A stretch of DNA of 64,000 bases, taken from NCBI GenBank assembly GCA_028641055.1, contig CM054062.1, positions 22,514,536 to 22,578,535 on the forward strand. The letters are read 5' to 3'. The first letter of the stretch is position 1, and every line of letters starts with the position of its first letter. Under the pieces are notes generated by a model. The model ran no database searches. It was given only the letters and a program-made list of their open reading frames with translations, and was not told where the DNA came from. The translations under genes were made by a program, and so were the position numbers. Source of the stretch: Alopecurus myosuroides. Lineage: Eukaryota > Streptophyta > Magnoliopsida > Poales > Poaceae. This document shows positions 1 through 10,584 of this stretch, piece by piece.

Positions 1-1928
1 GGATTTTAGATGAGCAAGTTATTTAAATTGACAATTTTAAATGCATTAATTAAGAAATAGTTGTTTTCAGCAATTTAATTTATTCAAAACAGAAAACAAA
101 GTTTATATTTGCAAAGTTTAGAGAATTTTGATTGGAAAACATATTTTACTTTTCAAATTTGGAGTTAAAATGAATTAGTTATGATTTATGCAATTTAGTC
201 AATTTAAATTGAGCCGGAAGCCCAACATCTAATTTAGGAGGTTCGAGTTATTTATCTACCCATCAATATTAAGCGTTGAGTTAACATGGCGACATAACAT
301 AAAGATGAGCTATGCAATTTTAAATGGACCCGGGACAATATATAAAACACCCCGATACATTCCATGTTAATTGTTAGGATGGCTAATTACCCACAACCCA
401 AAAGATGCAATGCAACATGTGAATGCTTTAATATGCACGATATAGATGACATTTAGAAAATAGGCCTATAGGTATAGGGTTGGGTTTTGGGTTCGCACGT
501 TGGAAAGAGGATCGCCGGGGTCAACGCCGGAAACTTCGGACGTAGAGGAAGTAGCCGACGTCGAGGAAGTAGTGGAGGTAGTCGTTCTCGTTTTGTAGAT
601 GAAGTAGTGGTGGCCCAACCGCGCATTATTACCGTCTTCGGGGTCGATGGCGAACTTGGCAGTTCCGGTCTTCGGGGTTCACGACATCATCTCCTGGACA
701 CGCACGAAGGCGGCCAACGCAAAACAAACACAGAGAGCGACGAGAGATCGTGTCGGTGGTCGGTATTCGGTCCCACACATCCCCGTGGTCGTTGTCGGTC
801 ATGGCGTCGTGGCGGATCTTGTCGACGAGGTACATGTGGGGCGGCGGTAGTCGTTCACGGTGGTTATTGTTGATGCATAGTCGACGAGCTTGGTGTGCTA
901 TCTTCCGAAGATCTTGACGATGTTTTAGCCTTCGTGGTCGAGGGTGTTCTTGTCGATGGTGGTCATGTACCGGGCACGGGCACGAAGGCCTCGGCCAGAT
1001 CAAACACAACACATGCACGGACGGGTGCTCAGGGAGCACCAAACCTCTCGCAGGCCTTGTGTCGAACACCAAGAGGCAGGGACGGTGCAGACACCGTCGG
1101 CCACGGCAGCAGCTGCGCGCTGCCCGAAGAAGGACACCCGAGGCGGCGTAACCGGCCGTGGCAGTAAGCAGAGAGAGGAGGGCGACGGGGTCGGCGTGGA
1201 GCTGCTCGAGGAGGACGGCAGGAGAGGAGCGGGTGGCGGCCATGGTGCGCACGCAAGCTCCTGCTTGGCGGGCGCCACGCGAGGAAGCTCGTCGGTGGGG
1301 TGTTGGAGCACGGGCGCCGACCGGAATAGAGGGAGGGAGGCAGAGGTGTACCAGGAGGAAGGGGATCGATGCGGGGGGGGGGGGGGGGGGGGGTGGCGCT
1401 GCGGGCTTGGAGGCGACGGGGAGAAGGGGCTGGGGGAGGCGCTATCGGGAGATGGGGATCGAGGGAGGAGGAGACGCAGGCGTCGCTGCTGTTGGGGATC
1501 GATCGATCCTTTTTTTCCCTCCCGTGCGTGCGTGTGTTGAAAGGGTAGAGGGACCGGAGGGTAAAAACAGAAAAAGAGAGGAGGGCGGCTGCAAAACTGC
1601 AGGGGTAGGAATGCAAAAAAAATGCTAGGGTTTCGGTGGGCAAGGACGGTTGGGCTGGAATGCCTAGCTGGGCCGAAACTGGCCCAGTTCGGCTTGGACT
1701 GCTCTTCCTCTTTCTCTTAACACATTTTTTTTGTTATTATTTTCAGAAATTGTTTAGACAATATGAAAAATAGTTTTATACATCAAACAATTTCTAGAAA
1801 AAAAAGTATTTGATGAATTTAAAATAGTTTGCAAGTTTTACATGCATGATGATGCATGAGGATGTCATGATGCGAAAAAATAAAACAAATAAACAAATTC
1901 TATTTGGGGGAAAACCTCGGCCGTTACA
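1..1928 (-). mobile_element. LTR-type retroelement end (probable gypsy LTR), cut by the window edge
   Basis: On the minus strand the sequence begins TGTAACGGCC at 1928 and runs into an AT-rich stretch, then a GC-rich leader-like stretch (about 1640 to 480), then AT-rich DNA again. A TG start, a 'GCCCAACC...AAACCCTAGC' leader-like stretch and long spurious GC-rich frames are what large Triticeae-type gypsy LTRs look like. The boundary at 1928/1929 is sharp because bases 1929 onward match the copia LTR at 38655. No PBS, polypurine tract or protein domain is visible, so assignment to gypsy is inference. The other end and its TSD lie outside the window. Confidence 0.5.
1373..1393. repeat. Homopolymer G run (21 G)
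   Basis: An uninterrupted run of 21 G lies in the GC-rich part of the left LTR-like element. It could fold into a G-quadruplex, or its length could be a sequencing or assembly artefact. Confidence 0.95.
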
Positions 1929-2095
1929 TATAAATACCCCCTCCCCTCCACCTACCTCAAGTTAGCTCGTCCAGAATTAAAGTCGCCATTGTTGGATCTC
2001 CCCCACCTTGCTAGATCTCCCAATCCCTCCACCCAAAAGCCTTGATCTTTGGAGGATTGAAGGAGAAGGCCCCGATCTACGTCTTCACCAACTGG
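1929..2095 (+). mobile_element. Fragment of the copia (Sirevirus-like) 5' LTR
   Basis: About 167 bp align without gaps to 38655-38821 inside the complete 3' LTR at 37953-39400, with about nine substitutions (roughly 5%). The fragment starts exactly at the LTR TATA box (TATAAATA). The left part of this 5' LTR must lie beyond the element at 1-1928. Its right part, the copia PBS and the start of copia gag are missing where gypsy copy A begins. Confidence 0.85.
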
Positions 2096-2537
2096 GCTCT
2101 TGCACGGGATTTCTACCTCTGTAGTGGGTTTGCTGTTTTCTGCCTCTTGCATGGGATTTCCGTCATCCGTGTTTTCGGCGACCTCGGACTGCACCATACC
2201 GATGAAGTGTGAATCACTTTTATGTCGGCGATCTGAGCAAAACCCGGTATCGTAGTCATCTTCGACTGGGTATAGGGCGGGTGGGAAATATTTGCTTCCA
2301 CCGCAAAACCCCATGGCCTCTGCAGTTAGTCCGATAAAGATGTTCGCAGATCCAATCGGTAACACGTAGGCACTTACCAGATGATTTTGCGCCAGTATGT
2401 AAGATCCATTGTCGAGGAAGCGTCCGACGCCGTCGTCGAACTCCAGACTTCCGACAGTTATGGAACTGCCGATTCCGCCGAGTATCCCAGATCGGAACTT
2501 AACGCCTGACGTCGCTGGCCCCACGGTGGGCGCCAAC
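2096..2537 (-). pseudogene. Truncated gag leader of gypsy copy A
   Basis: The minus strand encodes the Gag N-terminal region also seen in copy B (13776-14213): residues such as SGVKFRSGILGGIG, FIGLTAEAMGFCGGSK and ALYPVEDDYDTGFCSDRR. By eye there are about five substitutions in 424 bp relative to B. It abuts the LTR at 2538, so that LTR is in the 5' position for this fragment. The left end is broken: the reading frame fuses to copia LTR sequence. A 17-bp piece near 2098-2114 repeats sequence found about 50 bp further right (about 2149-2165), which looks like filler at a break. No functional Gag is possible. Confidence 0.85.
2519..2535 (-). promoter_or_regulatory. Primer-binding site of copy A
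   Basis: The minus strand reads TGGCGCCCACCGTGGGG two bases inside the LTR end at 2538. The identical site follows the 5' LTR of copies B, C, E, F and G. It is a TGGCGCC-type tRNA primer site; I do not assign the tRNA. Confidence 0.85.
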
Positions 2538-3078
2538 TGTCGAGACATCGTAGTAGAATTCATAGACGGGGGTGCCATGAAACTATGGGTAGAGACGTGG
2601 GGGGGCGTGGTTGTGCTAAGGACAAAGACACATGATTTACCCAGGTTCGGTACGTCGCAGTAATGCGGCGTTCCTACTCCTGCAATCTCACTATTCAGGA
2701 CTAAAGCCTGTGTATACAAAGTACAAGGTGAGGTTCTGTTAGCTATTCGTCGAGGATCAACCTCTCGGCGAGTTAGCTGGTCGCTTCTTCTCTATCTATC
2801 ATATCTCCCGTCCGGCTTTATATAATAGCCGGGTTAAGGCATACAGAGTAAGAAACCTAGAAGACTACGGTAACTATTAACTTGGAAAGTAAGGAATACA
2901 CCTTCTACTCCAAGCCAGATCACATGGGCCGTGATCCGGGTTCTTCTAGAATCCGGCTTCTGCGCGTCAGCTTACTGGACCGCCCAATGGACCGTAGCCC
3001 ACTACCACTTGGGCCACCATGGTAATCCGGCACTTTAGACTACCATCTGATATACCCCTATTCAGTATATATCCGACA
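2538..3078 (-). repeat. LTR shared by gypsy copies A and B (3' LTR of B)
   Basis: 541 bp, running TGTCGAGACA...TATCCGACA on the plus strand, that is TG...CA on both strands. On its right lies B's polypurine tract; on its left lie a PBS and the gag leader of copy A. Compared with B's 5' LTR (14214-14750) I count about 17 substitutions and a 4-bp indel. The minus-strand TATA box is in the TTTATATAATAG stretch near 2817-2828. Confidence 0.93.
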
Positions 3079-3090
3079 GTAGCCCCCAAG
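3079..3090 (-). promoter_or_regulatory. Polypurine tract of copy B
   Basis: The minus strand reads CTTGGGGGCTAC directly before the 3' LTR. The same motif precedes the LTR in copy C (18072-18083) and a related one precedes the E LTR at 60634. It would prime plus-strand DNA synthesis. Confidence 0.8.
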
Positions 3091-3468
3091 AAGGATTAAG
3101 ACTCTGATTCGCCGTCTTTCGCCAAATGCATCTTTTCCGAGAAATATCGGCCAGTAGTCTTGATTCTTCCTTTTCTCTTTTAAAGGATGTCAAAACACAA
3201 AAATCGGAATCCTGGAAATCCGGCTTTTCTCGCACGATCCTTCGTGGAGAAGGAACCTCCTACGTCAGTGCTTTAATCATGCTGACGTAAGGGACGTTTG
3301 GGTTTCAGGCGGGAAACCCTGAAACATATCTCTGACAGATTCTCGCGGGAAACGAGGCGATAGCAATAATCACCCGCCGTTTCATTTCCCGGAATTTCTG
3401 GCGAGTGACACGCGTTGATCATCCAATGGTCAAAAGAGCCGTTAGCACGCATCGTGACGGGATTCCGG

Positions 3469-3477
3469 CTATAAATA
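3469..3477 (+). promoter_or_regulatory. TATA box of the antisense gene in copy B
   Basis: CTATAAATA lies about 140 bp upstream of the ATG at 3619 in a GC-balanced leader. The same box occurs at the matching place in copy C (18468-18477), and a similar one precedes the antisense gene of element E (60249-60257). This suggests an RNA polymerase II promoter independent of the LTR. Confidence 0.65.
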
Positions 3478-3618
3478 TCCGTCTCCGTCCTCCGAGCAAA
3501 CCTTCCGCTCTCACTTCGCAGCACCATTCCAGCGCCCAAGCTCGCTGCAGAGCAACTCCCGAGCGCACGCACAAACGCCACTCGCGACCTCACCGGAGCC
3601 AGCACGCGCCGCCGACCG

Positions 3619-6600
3619 ATGGCATCTCCGAGATCCTCACCGCTCCGCTCCGCCACCAAGAACATCGATGAAATCTTCGATACTATGGATCCGCAACTGG
3701 ATTCCCCAGCGAAGTCCTTCGGCGGCAAGCCGGCGAGGGCTACCGGCACCGTGGCGGGCGAGGAAATCCGTCCCGCCGCCGCAGATCTTGCGGGGTCTTC
3801 GTCCGTGCCTACTCCGCCGTCCGCGCCCGAGACGGTGGAGGAAAAAGTCACGCTCGTTGGCGACGAGCTCGCGGCCACGGAGGCCGCAGCGTCCGCCGCC
3901 GGCGGAGCCGAAGAAGAGGCTGAAACTGCCGGTAACTGGAGTCCGAGTAACATTCTACCATCCCTCCTTCTGACAATGGAGAAGGAAGGGCTTTTGGTTA
4001 AGGACAAATGGCGAAGCCCGGCAGACGAGCCCGAGCCTATGCCAGAAGACGGGGAGCGCGTTCTCCTTACTTCTCATATCGCAAGAGGTATGGGTTTGTC
4101 ACCTTCCGCCTTTTTCTTGGAAGTCCTTAACCATTACGGCCTCCAGCCACATATCTTCCCCCAAACTCCATTCTCTACCTAGCTGGCTTCCAAGCCGTTT
4201 TTGAAGGGTATTTAGGAATAGCTCCCAGACTAGATTTTTCGCAATATTGCTTTGGAGTGAAGCGTAACCCCACAGAGGGCGTCCTTCCCGTTTGTGGGAC
4301 TATTTCTTTCACTCTTCGGAGATTCAGGGAAGATTGGTACCCAAAGATAAAAACATCGGAATCCGTCAAGTTTTGGACGGGTTCCTTCTTTTACCATCAC
4401 GACATCCCGTTTCCTGGGAAAGAAAACAGGGTTCCTCCATTCGCCACTTCCGCCGCCGTTCCTCAAGAGAGTTGGGCAGTCGAAACAGTGCAAACGTTGC
4501 CGGAAGACCCGATGAAGATAAAATGGCGTATCGCCAAACTTACCTCTTCTCAGGCCTCCCTTAACTGGAACAGACACTGTTTTGTGCTGGTTTGGACGCC
4601 GTATTCAACCTCTCGCTTTTCGTTCCCGACTCCTTTGCGAGTATGAAGGGCCAGAAGATAGCATGAGGGGGACGGAAGAATCTTATTCCAAAAGGGATTT
4701 CAAGAAACGAGTCAACCAACTGGTCGCTACCCGCGACCAATACTTAGAAAGTCTAGAAATATATCACGAGGAAAACCCAGTCCCTAAGGTATTTTTATTT
4801 TCCTTGCTTTCGGGTTTCTCTCGGATTATCTCTTTTCTCTGTCTTAAACGAATCTTTGCTATTTCCCTAGTTCGACGAACTTAAGGGAGCTGATCTTACT
4901 TCCGACGCCGAGCTTGACGAATTACATGCCAGCTTTTATGGCGGCCGGAAACGCAAGAGGCAAGTGACCTTTGAAGAAGCGATAAATACTGACGAAATTC
5001 CCGTCGCCACATCCGGGTATTTTACTGGAGCTTTTTTAATTGTCATTCCCCTCCGGTTCTTCGAGATATTTACTTCTCGGATGTTCCCCTTTCAGCCTTT
5101 CTCCAGTTCCTTTGAAGACAAAGAAATTGAAGAAACATAAAGCTGCTGCTATCAAAGGAGAACCTTCTTCCGCTGCAGTTTCTCCCCCTTTAGCTATGTT
5201 TAGCAGGGAGGATAAAACCATGAACCCGGATAATCAATTTCAGCAATCCAGCCAGCCTATTGCACCTAATATGGGTGCGAGGGAAAGGGCGGGATCAGAG
5301 ATGGGTAGAAATCCTCGAGCATCTGGGGAGGACGAACCTATTCCCACTTTTGACAGGAATCTCCAGGTAAAGGAAGAACCATTTGATGAACTCAGATATA
5401 TTCGTCCAGAAGCCAGGAAATTCTTCGCTCCTGCCCCTCCGATCCGTCCTTGGCCACAAGGCGGGCTGATTGTTCGAAATGATTTCGTATTTTCACCTCG
5501 TCAGGTCGTGCAAGACGGCCTTCATCACATTGGAATTCTTTTTTCTGAATATGTAAAGGAATTCAACGAAACCTTGTCAAATTTGCGGGAAATGAGCCAG
5601 GTAATATCTCTAGCCCCCAAGAAATAAGTCGAAAGCATGCTATCCACTTAATGCTTCTCATTACGCTTGTTCTAACTTAAGCGTGTTGCTTTCATTTCCA
5701 TGCTTCAGCATACCGCTGAGACAATAAACTTGAAATTTTTAACAAACTTAACATCAAGAATGAGGAGGTGAAAACCCTTCTATCTATTATTGATGTTAAG
5801 AAAAAAGAGCTGGTCTCATCTCAGTTACAGCTGTCGGAAACAAGATGTATTCTTTATTCTCTGAAGTTTCTTATCCAGATTTTCGTCTAAGTACTTTTCT
5901 CGAGTTTTTCTTAACTCAGAATTTTATTCCTTGCTTTCCAGTTGCTTTGGCGAAAGCCAAGCAAGATGATGAAGATGCCGGCAACACCGCAAGTCTCCAC
6001 GAGGAGAACTTGGACCTTCATAAGGAGCTTATGAAGGTCAAAAAAGATCTGGAAGCCAGCAATCTGGCCCTTGGAATTGCTCAATCCAAGGCCTCCCAGC
6101 AGGCGGACAAGGACAAGGCCACTATCCAAGACTTGGAGAATGCCTTACACCTGCGCCTGGAGGAAGGCTCCGAGATGGACAAAATTCTCGGTAAGCTTAT
6201 CAACATTTACCGGTTTTTCCATGTCTTGCTTTCTTTCTCTGCTTTTTCACTACCCTTTGGTTGTTTTCTCTGAAAAAACAGGAGATAACCCAGATCTTAC
6301 TCGATTGAGAAAATCCGAGCTGTTGGGAAGGTATGGACTGCGATCAGAGCTGCAGGCATGCAGCTGGTCAACAAGTTCCTTCCCGCAAGAACTGGGGAAT
6401 TCTCGGAAGTTGGAAAACTTCCGGAAGCTATCCTGGAGGTGGCGGAATCCAAGGAGTCCACCTTGCGCTCCACAGCACAGGGTAGTGCGCGCATGTCTTT
6501 AGGCCGTATGCGTATGCATTACCCCAGTGCCAAGTCTTGGCGCGTGGCGTCCGGTATCCCCCTTGGATATTCGGAGGCCCAGCGGACCACCATCTTCAAC

Positions 6601-6720
6601 GAGATCAAGGGTCATGCCACCAAGATCGCCTCCATGGTGAATATCTCCATCACCTATCCAGAAGAGGAGATTCCCGAAGCCCCCGAGAATGACAGCAGCG
6701 ACGAGGACTCGGGTGCTTGA
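3619..6720 (+). pseudogene. Spliced antisense gene of copy B (Transposase_28-like protein), frameshifted
   Basis: Encodes, opposite to gag-pol, a protein resembling the plant 'putative gypsy-type transposon' family; its function is unknown. Comparison with copies C and G gives six exons with GT-AG introns: 3619-4788, 4871-5016, 5096-5600, 5709-about 5845, 5942-6190, 6282-6720. Exon 1 starts MASPRSSPLRSATKNID, has a Ser/Ala/Glu-rich stretch, then the conserved core (MGLSPSAFFLEVLNHYG, CGTISFTLRRFREDWYPK). Exon 3 is acidic and polar, exon 5 is a coiled coil (LMKVKKDLEASNLALG), and exon 6 ends in an acidic tail (SSDEDSG). A one-base deletion near 4150-4165 and another shift near 4565 break exon 1. 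The donor of intron 4 is unclear. Confidence 0.75.
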
Positions 6721-7348
6721 AGGGCTCTTCTTAACCTGGATGGTGGGAGTAGGAAATAGGAGCATTACTGCACTTTACAATGTAATTTATATTGTAATTC
6801 TTCTATTCTTTTGTATAAACAAGAACTCCGCCTTTTGCAGTATAATTATGAAATCTTTGCAAGGTTTCCGGGTTTGTTATTCCTTTATCTTCGAAGTTCT
6901 CTGGTTTATGTGCTTTAACTGTCCTTAGTGTTTGAAATGGCTCAATAGTACTGATGAATCGTCATACCGAGTTACTGGGTAAAATCAATCAATTTAAACT
7001 CGGATACATGGATCATACTAAGGGCATTTTTACTAACTAGCTCCAGTGACCCAACACATAAACAATCAGATAATGCTTAGAGAATAGTAAGGAATTTTTT
7101 GAATGAAACTCGGGCACGCAGGCACAATCCGAGTTTCCTTTAGCCTTTGGTAGGCTGAAAATCATTCAGTTTTTAAACGCCGAGCACGCAGGCACAATTC
7201 GGGTTAACATTGAGTATTTTGTAAGATCATTGGGAAATAGATAAGGTGGAATCATGTTTTGCACTGTAATAAACTTGTAAAAAACATGGATAAAAGAATT
7301 CCGACAACTTTATTTCATGATCTCAAAGATGTTTACATAGAAATTGAA
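6721..7348. other. Tail-to-tail spacer between the antisense gene and pol in copy B
   Basis: Contains no coding sequence. It probably holds the 3' UTRs and poly(A) signals of two convergent genes. A GCACGCAGGCACAAT motif occurs twice, near 7110 and 7185, each beside a CGAGTTT/CGGGTT half. The same pair is kept in copy C near 21963 and 22033. Confidence 0.6.
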
Positions 7349-8559
7349 CTAAGTATAGAAGGGACGTAACTGCTGGATGCTCCAGGGACTCTTTGTCTCT
7401 CCTAGTTCAGCGTCTATCTTTCTCTTTCTTTTGCGATTTGGCTTGTCAGGATGATATTCCGTATCCTGAATATCTACAAGATAGTATGATCCATTTTTCA
7501 TAGCTTTGCTGATGACGAATGGTCCTTCCCATACTGGGGCCAATTTGTGCTTTCTTTGCTGCACCAATCTCAGCACTAGGTTACCTTCTTTAGAAGAACG
7601 ATGCCTGATTTTCCGACTATGGTAATGTCGTAAATCTTGCTGGTAAATGGAGGATCTTTGAAGCACAAGCTCTCGTTCCTCTTCTAAGAGATCGACGGCA
7701 TCCTGTCGTGCTTTTTCGACATCCGAGTCGTCAAAAATCCCGCACTCTTGGGCTATTATGGATCATGTCCGTTGGAAGAATTGCTTCCGCACCATAAACT
7801 AGGAAAAACGGGGTTTGCCCAGTTGACCTGTTTGGCGTTGTTCGAATACTCCAAAGCACGGAAGGTAGTTCTTCTACCCATGCTCCAGCTGCTCTATGAC
7901 GAGGAGATTCGAGTCTTGGACGTATTCCTTGCAGGATTGAGCTATTCATTCTTTCAACCTGTCCATTGGATTGCGGGTGTGCCACAGATGCGAGATCTAG
8001 GCGAATTCCCGTTTGTCGGCAATATTTTGCCAACTCTCCGATGGAGAAATTTGTCCCGTTGTCGGTTATTATGCTTTGTGGAACGCCGTATCTCATGACT
8101 ATGTCAATGATGAAATTTCTGGCAGTTACACCGTCAAGCTTTTTGATGGGTTTAGCCTCCACCCACTTGGTATATTTGTCCACAGCTACTAGTAGATGTG
8201 TGAGTCCGCCTCGCGCAGTTTTGAATGGTCCCATCATATCTAGCCCCCAGACCGCAAACAGCCATGTAATGGGGATAGTTTTGAGTGCTTGGGCTGGCAT
8301 ATTAGTCTGCTTGGCGTAATACTGACATCCTGCACATGTATTTACTATGTGCTCTGCGTCAGCCTTGGCTGTTAGCCAGAAAAACCCGGCACGGAATGCT
8401 TTTTTAACTATGCTTTTTGATTGAGCATGATGTCCGCAATCTCTGGCATGGATTTCTTGCAGGATTTCTCGTCCTTCTTCTAGTGAAATACATCGCAGAA
8501 AAATTCTGGAAGTACTGCGCTTATACAGGGGAATTATTAATTACCGTGTATCCTTTGCA
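7349..8559 (-). pseudogene. Integrase of gypsy copy B, frameshifted
   Basis: The core (7731-8300) has the DDE signature: WGLDMMGPF, ITDNGTNFS and QSNGQVERMN, followed at 7349-7666 by the C-terminal 'KLAPVWEGPFVISKAM' module that ends the polyprotein at RPFYT. No chromodomain is visible. Compared with copy C there is one extra base in the T run near 7733-7737 that separates core from C-terminus, and another shift near 8527 before the zinc-binding HHCC region. The catalytic residues are intact but the frame is broken, so no complete integrase is made. Confidence 0.85.
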
Positions 8560-9345
8560 TCAACGTTGGATCTGCCTTTCCAAGACTTCGTCTGCTCCTT
8601 CCGGGTACTTCTGATTGACTAAGAAGTTTAGATATGGGATTATCCAGTCCGGGTTAACGAGCATAACTTCAATTGACTCGGAAGCCAGAGGATAATCAAC
8701 ATCTCCACCTTTTATCGATGGTTCGTACAAATGTTGGATGAATACACCTGGTGGTAGGATTTTTACCCTTTCCGATCCCATGCGGGCTAACGCATCCGCG
8801 TTCCAATTTTCCTCCCTTTTAACATGGAGCACTTCGAATCCGAAGAAACAAATGGCAAACTCGTCCACCGTTCTCCGGTATTCGGCCATTATAGGGCTTT
8901 TGGCGTCCCAAGTTTGGTTAAGCTGGTGCTGTACCAAATCTGAGTCGCCGTAGCACAAGATGCGCTTGACGCCTATTTCTTTTGCAATATGCAAGCCATG
9001 AAGCAGAGCTTCGTATTCTGCCACGTTATTGCTGGCGTTAAAGTGTATTTATAATACATACTCCATTGTATCTCCTTTAGGGGATTTTAGGATTACACCA
9101 GCTCCGGCGCCCTCCTTCATCTTGGATTCATCAAAGTGCATTATCCAATATTCGGACTCCGGCATTGGTGTTTTCTCCATTGCTTCCGTCCAGTCGGCGA
9201 CAAAGTCTGCCAAAACCTGGGATTTTATTGCCGTCCTTGGCTGATACTTAATGTCGAATGCTGCTAGCTCGATGCCCCATTTGGCTACTCGGCCAGTCGC
9301 CTCCGCATTGTTTATTATATCCCCTAGTGGTTCTTTGCATACCAC
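8560..9345 (-). pseudogene. RNase H region of gypsy copy B
   Basis: MHFDESKMKEGAGAGVIL, then MAEYEALLHGLHIAKEIG, GDSDLVQHQLNQ and NADALARMGSER form an RNase H fold with D, E and D residues. This second RNase H downstream of the RT-linked one is characteristic of Tat-lineage gypsy elements. The region is split into two open segments around 9030. The linker to integrase (YLNFLVNQKYPEGADEVLER) follows on the minus strand. Confidence 0.85.
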
Positions 9346-10584
9346 TGTTATGGAATGTCCTTGGAACTAATGGCGAAGTTTTCTAGATGCAAAAAATACG
9401 CCATATGCCAGTTTTTGATAGTGTGGGTACCTTTGTTTGGACTCGGAGAAAACTTCACTTATATAATATACCGGATGCTGGTCTGGTATGCTCTGTTCAT
9501 CTTTCTTCCGTTCCACAACAATTACTGCACTAATAACCCGGTTTGTAGCCGTGAGGTACAATAACATAGGTTCTTCGTCTTTTGGGGATGCCAAAATCGG
9601 AGCTTTCATCAAAGTTTCCTTCAACTGGGTTAATGCTGCATCTGCCTCTTCTGTCCACTCGAATTTGTAGGATTTTGTCAGCAACTTGTAGAGTGGTAAG
9701 GCCTTATCCCCCAGCCGACTAATAAATCTGCTGACGGCTGCAGCGGAAACCGTCAATCTTTGGACATCTTTAACACATGTGGGTTTTGAGATGTTTAAGA
9801 TTGCTTTGATCTTTTCTGGGTTTACTTCTATTCCTCTGTGAGAAACGATGAAACCCAGAAGTTTTCCTGAGGGGACCCCGAATACACACTTTGATGGATT
9901 TAACTTCATTTTGTAAGTGCGCAAATTTTCGAAGGTTTCTCGCAAATCTTCAAGGAGCGTATCTTTTTCCTTGGTTACGACAGCAATGTCGTCCACGTAA
10001 ACGTGGACATTTTTGCCTACCTGACTATGCAAACAACGTTGCATGCAACGCTGGTAGGTTGCACCTGCGTTCTTCAGGCCAAATGGCATGGTTACGTAAT
10101 AGTACGTCCCGTAAGGGGTTATAAAAGAAGTCTTAATTTGATCTTCCTTTTTCATGCGTATTTGATGACACCCGGAATATGCATCCAAAAAGCATAAAAG
10201 CTCAGAGCCTGCAGTGGCATCTATTATTTGATCGATTCGCGGTAACGCAAACCTATCTTTTGGACACAGTTTGTTCAATCCGGTGTAATCTATACACATC
10301 CTAAGGGCAGTAGTATCTTTCTTCGGTACTAACACCGGATTTGCAGACCATTCGGTGTGTATAACTTCCTGTATAAAATCTGCTGCTAAAAGCCGGATAA
10401 TTTCCTTGCCAATAGCCTTCCGTCTTCTTCCGTCAAATCGACGGAGACCTTGTTTGACGGGTTTGGAGCCTGGAATCACCTTAAGTTGATGCTCAGCAAG
10501 TTCCCTGGGTACGCGTGGCATGTCAGCTAGACACCAGGCAAAAATATCCCAGTTCTCACAGAGGAACTTGATGAGCTCGCTTTC
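9346..10584 (-). pseudogene. Reverse transcriptase of gypsy copy B
   Basis: Open from 10521 to 9367. It carries the RT blocks PGSKPVKQGLRRFDGRRRKA, LRMCIDYTGLNKLCPKDRF, PFGLKNAGATYQRCM and catalytic YVDD (codons 9988-9999), then the RT-linked RNase H (LLYLTATNRVISAVIV). A stop replaces Tyr near 9366-9368, where copy C reads RHYFQG. The frame is continuous upstream to an amber codon that closes the protease segment; the same amber occurs in copies C and G. Confidence 0.9.

Noticed and set aside
487..1643. Overlapping GC-rich ORFs on both strands, up to 207 codons
   Set aside because: Several frames are open together, which GC-rich non-coding DNA does; compositions are Arg/Gly/Pro-rich with no domain, and the stretch sits within an LTR-like element.
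3619..6720. Antisense gene as a host gene interrupted by retroelements
   Set aside because: The same gene occurs at the same internal position in copies B, C and G, and a relative in E, so it belongs to the elements.
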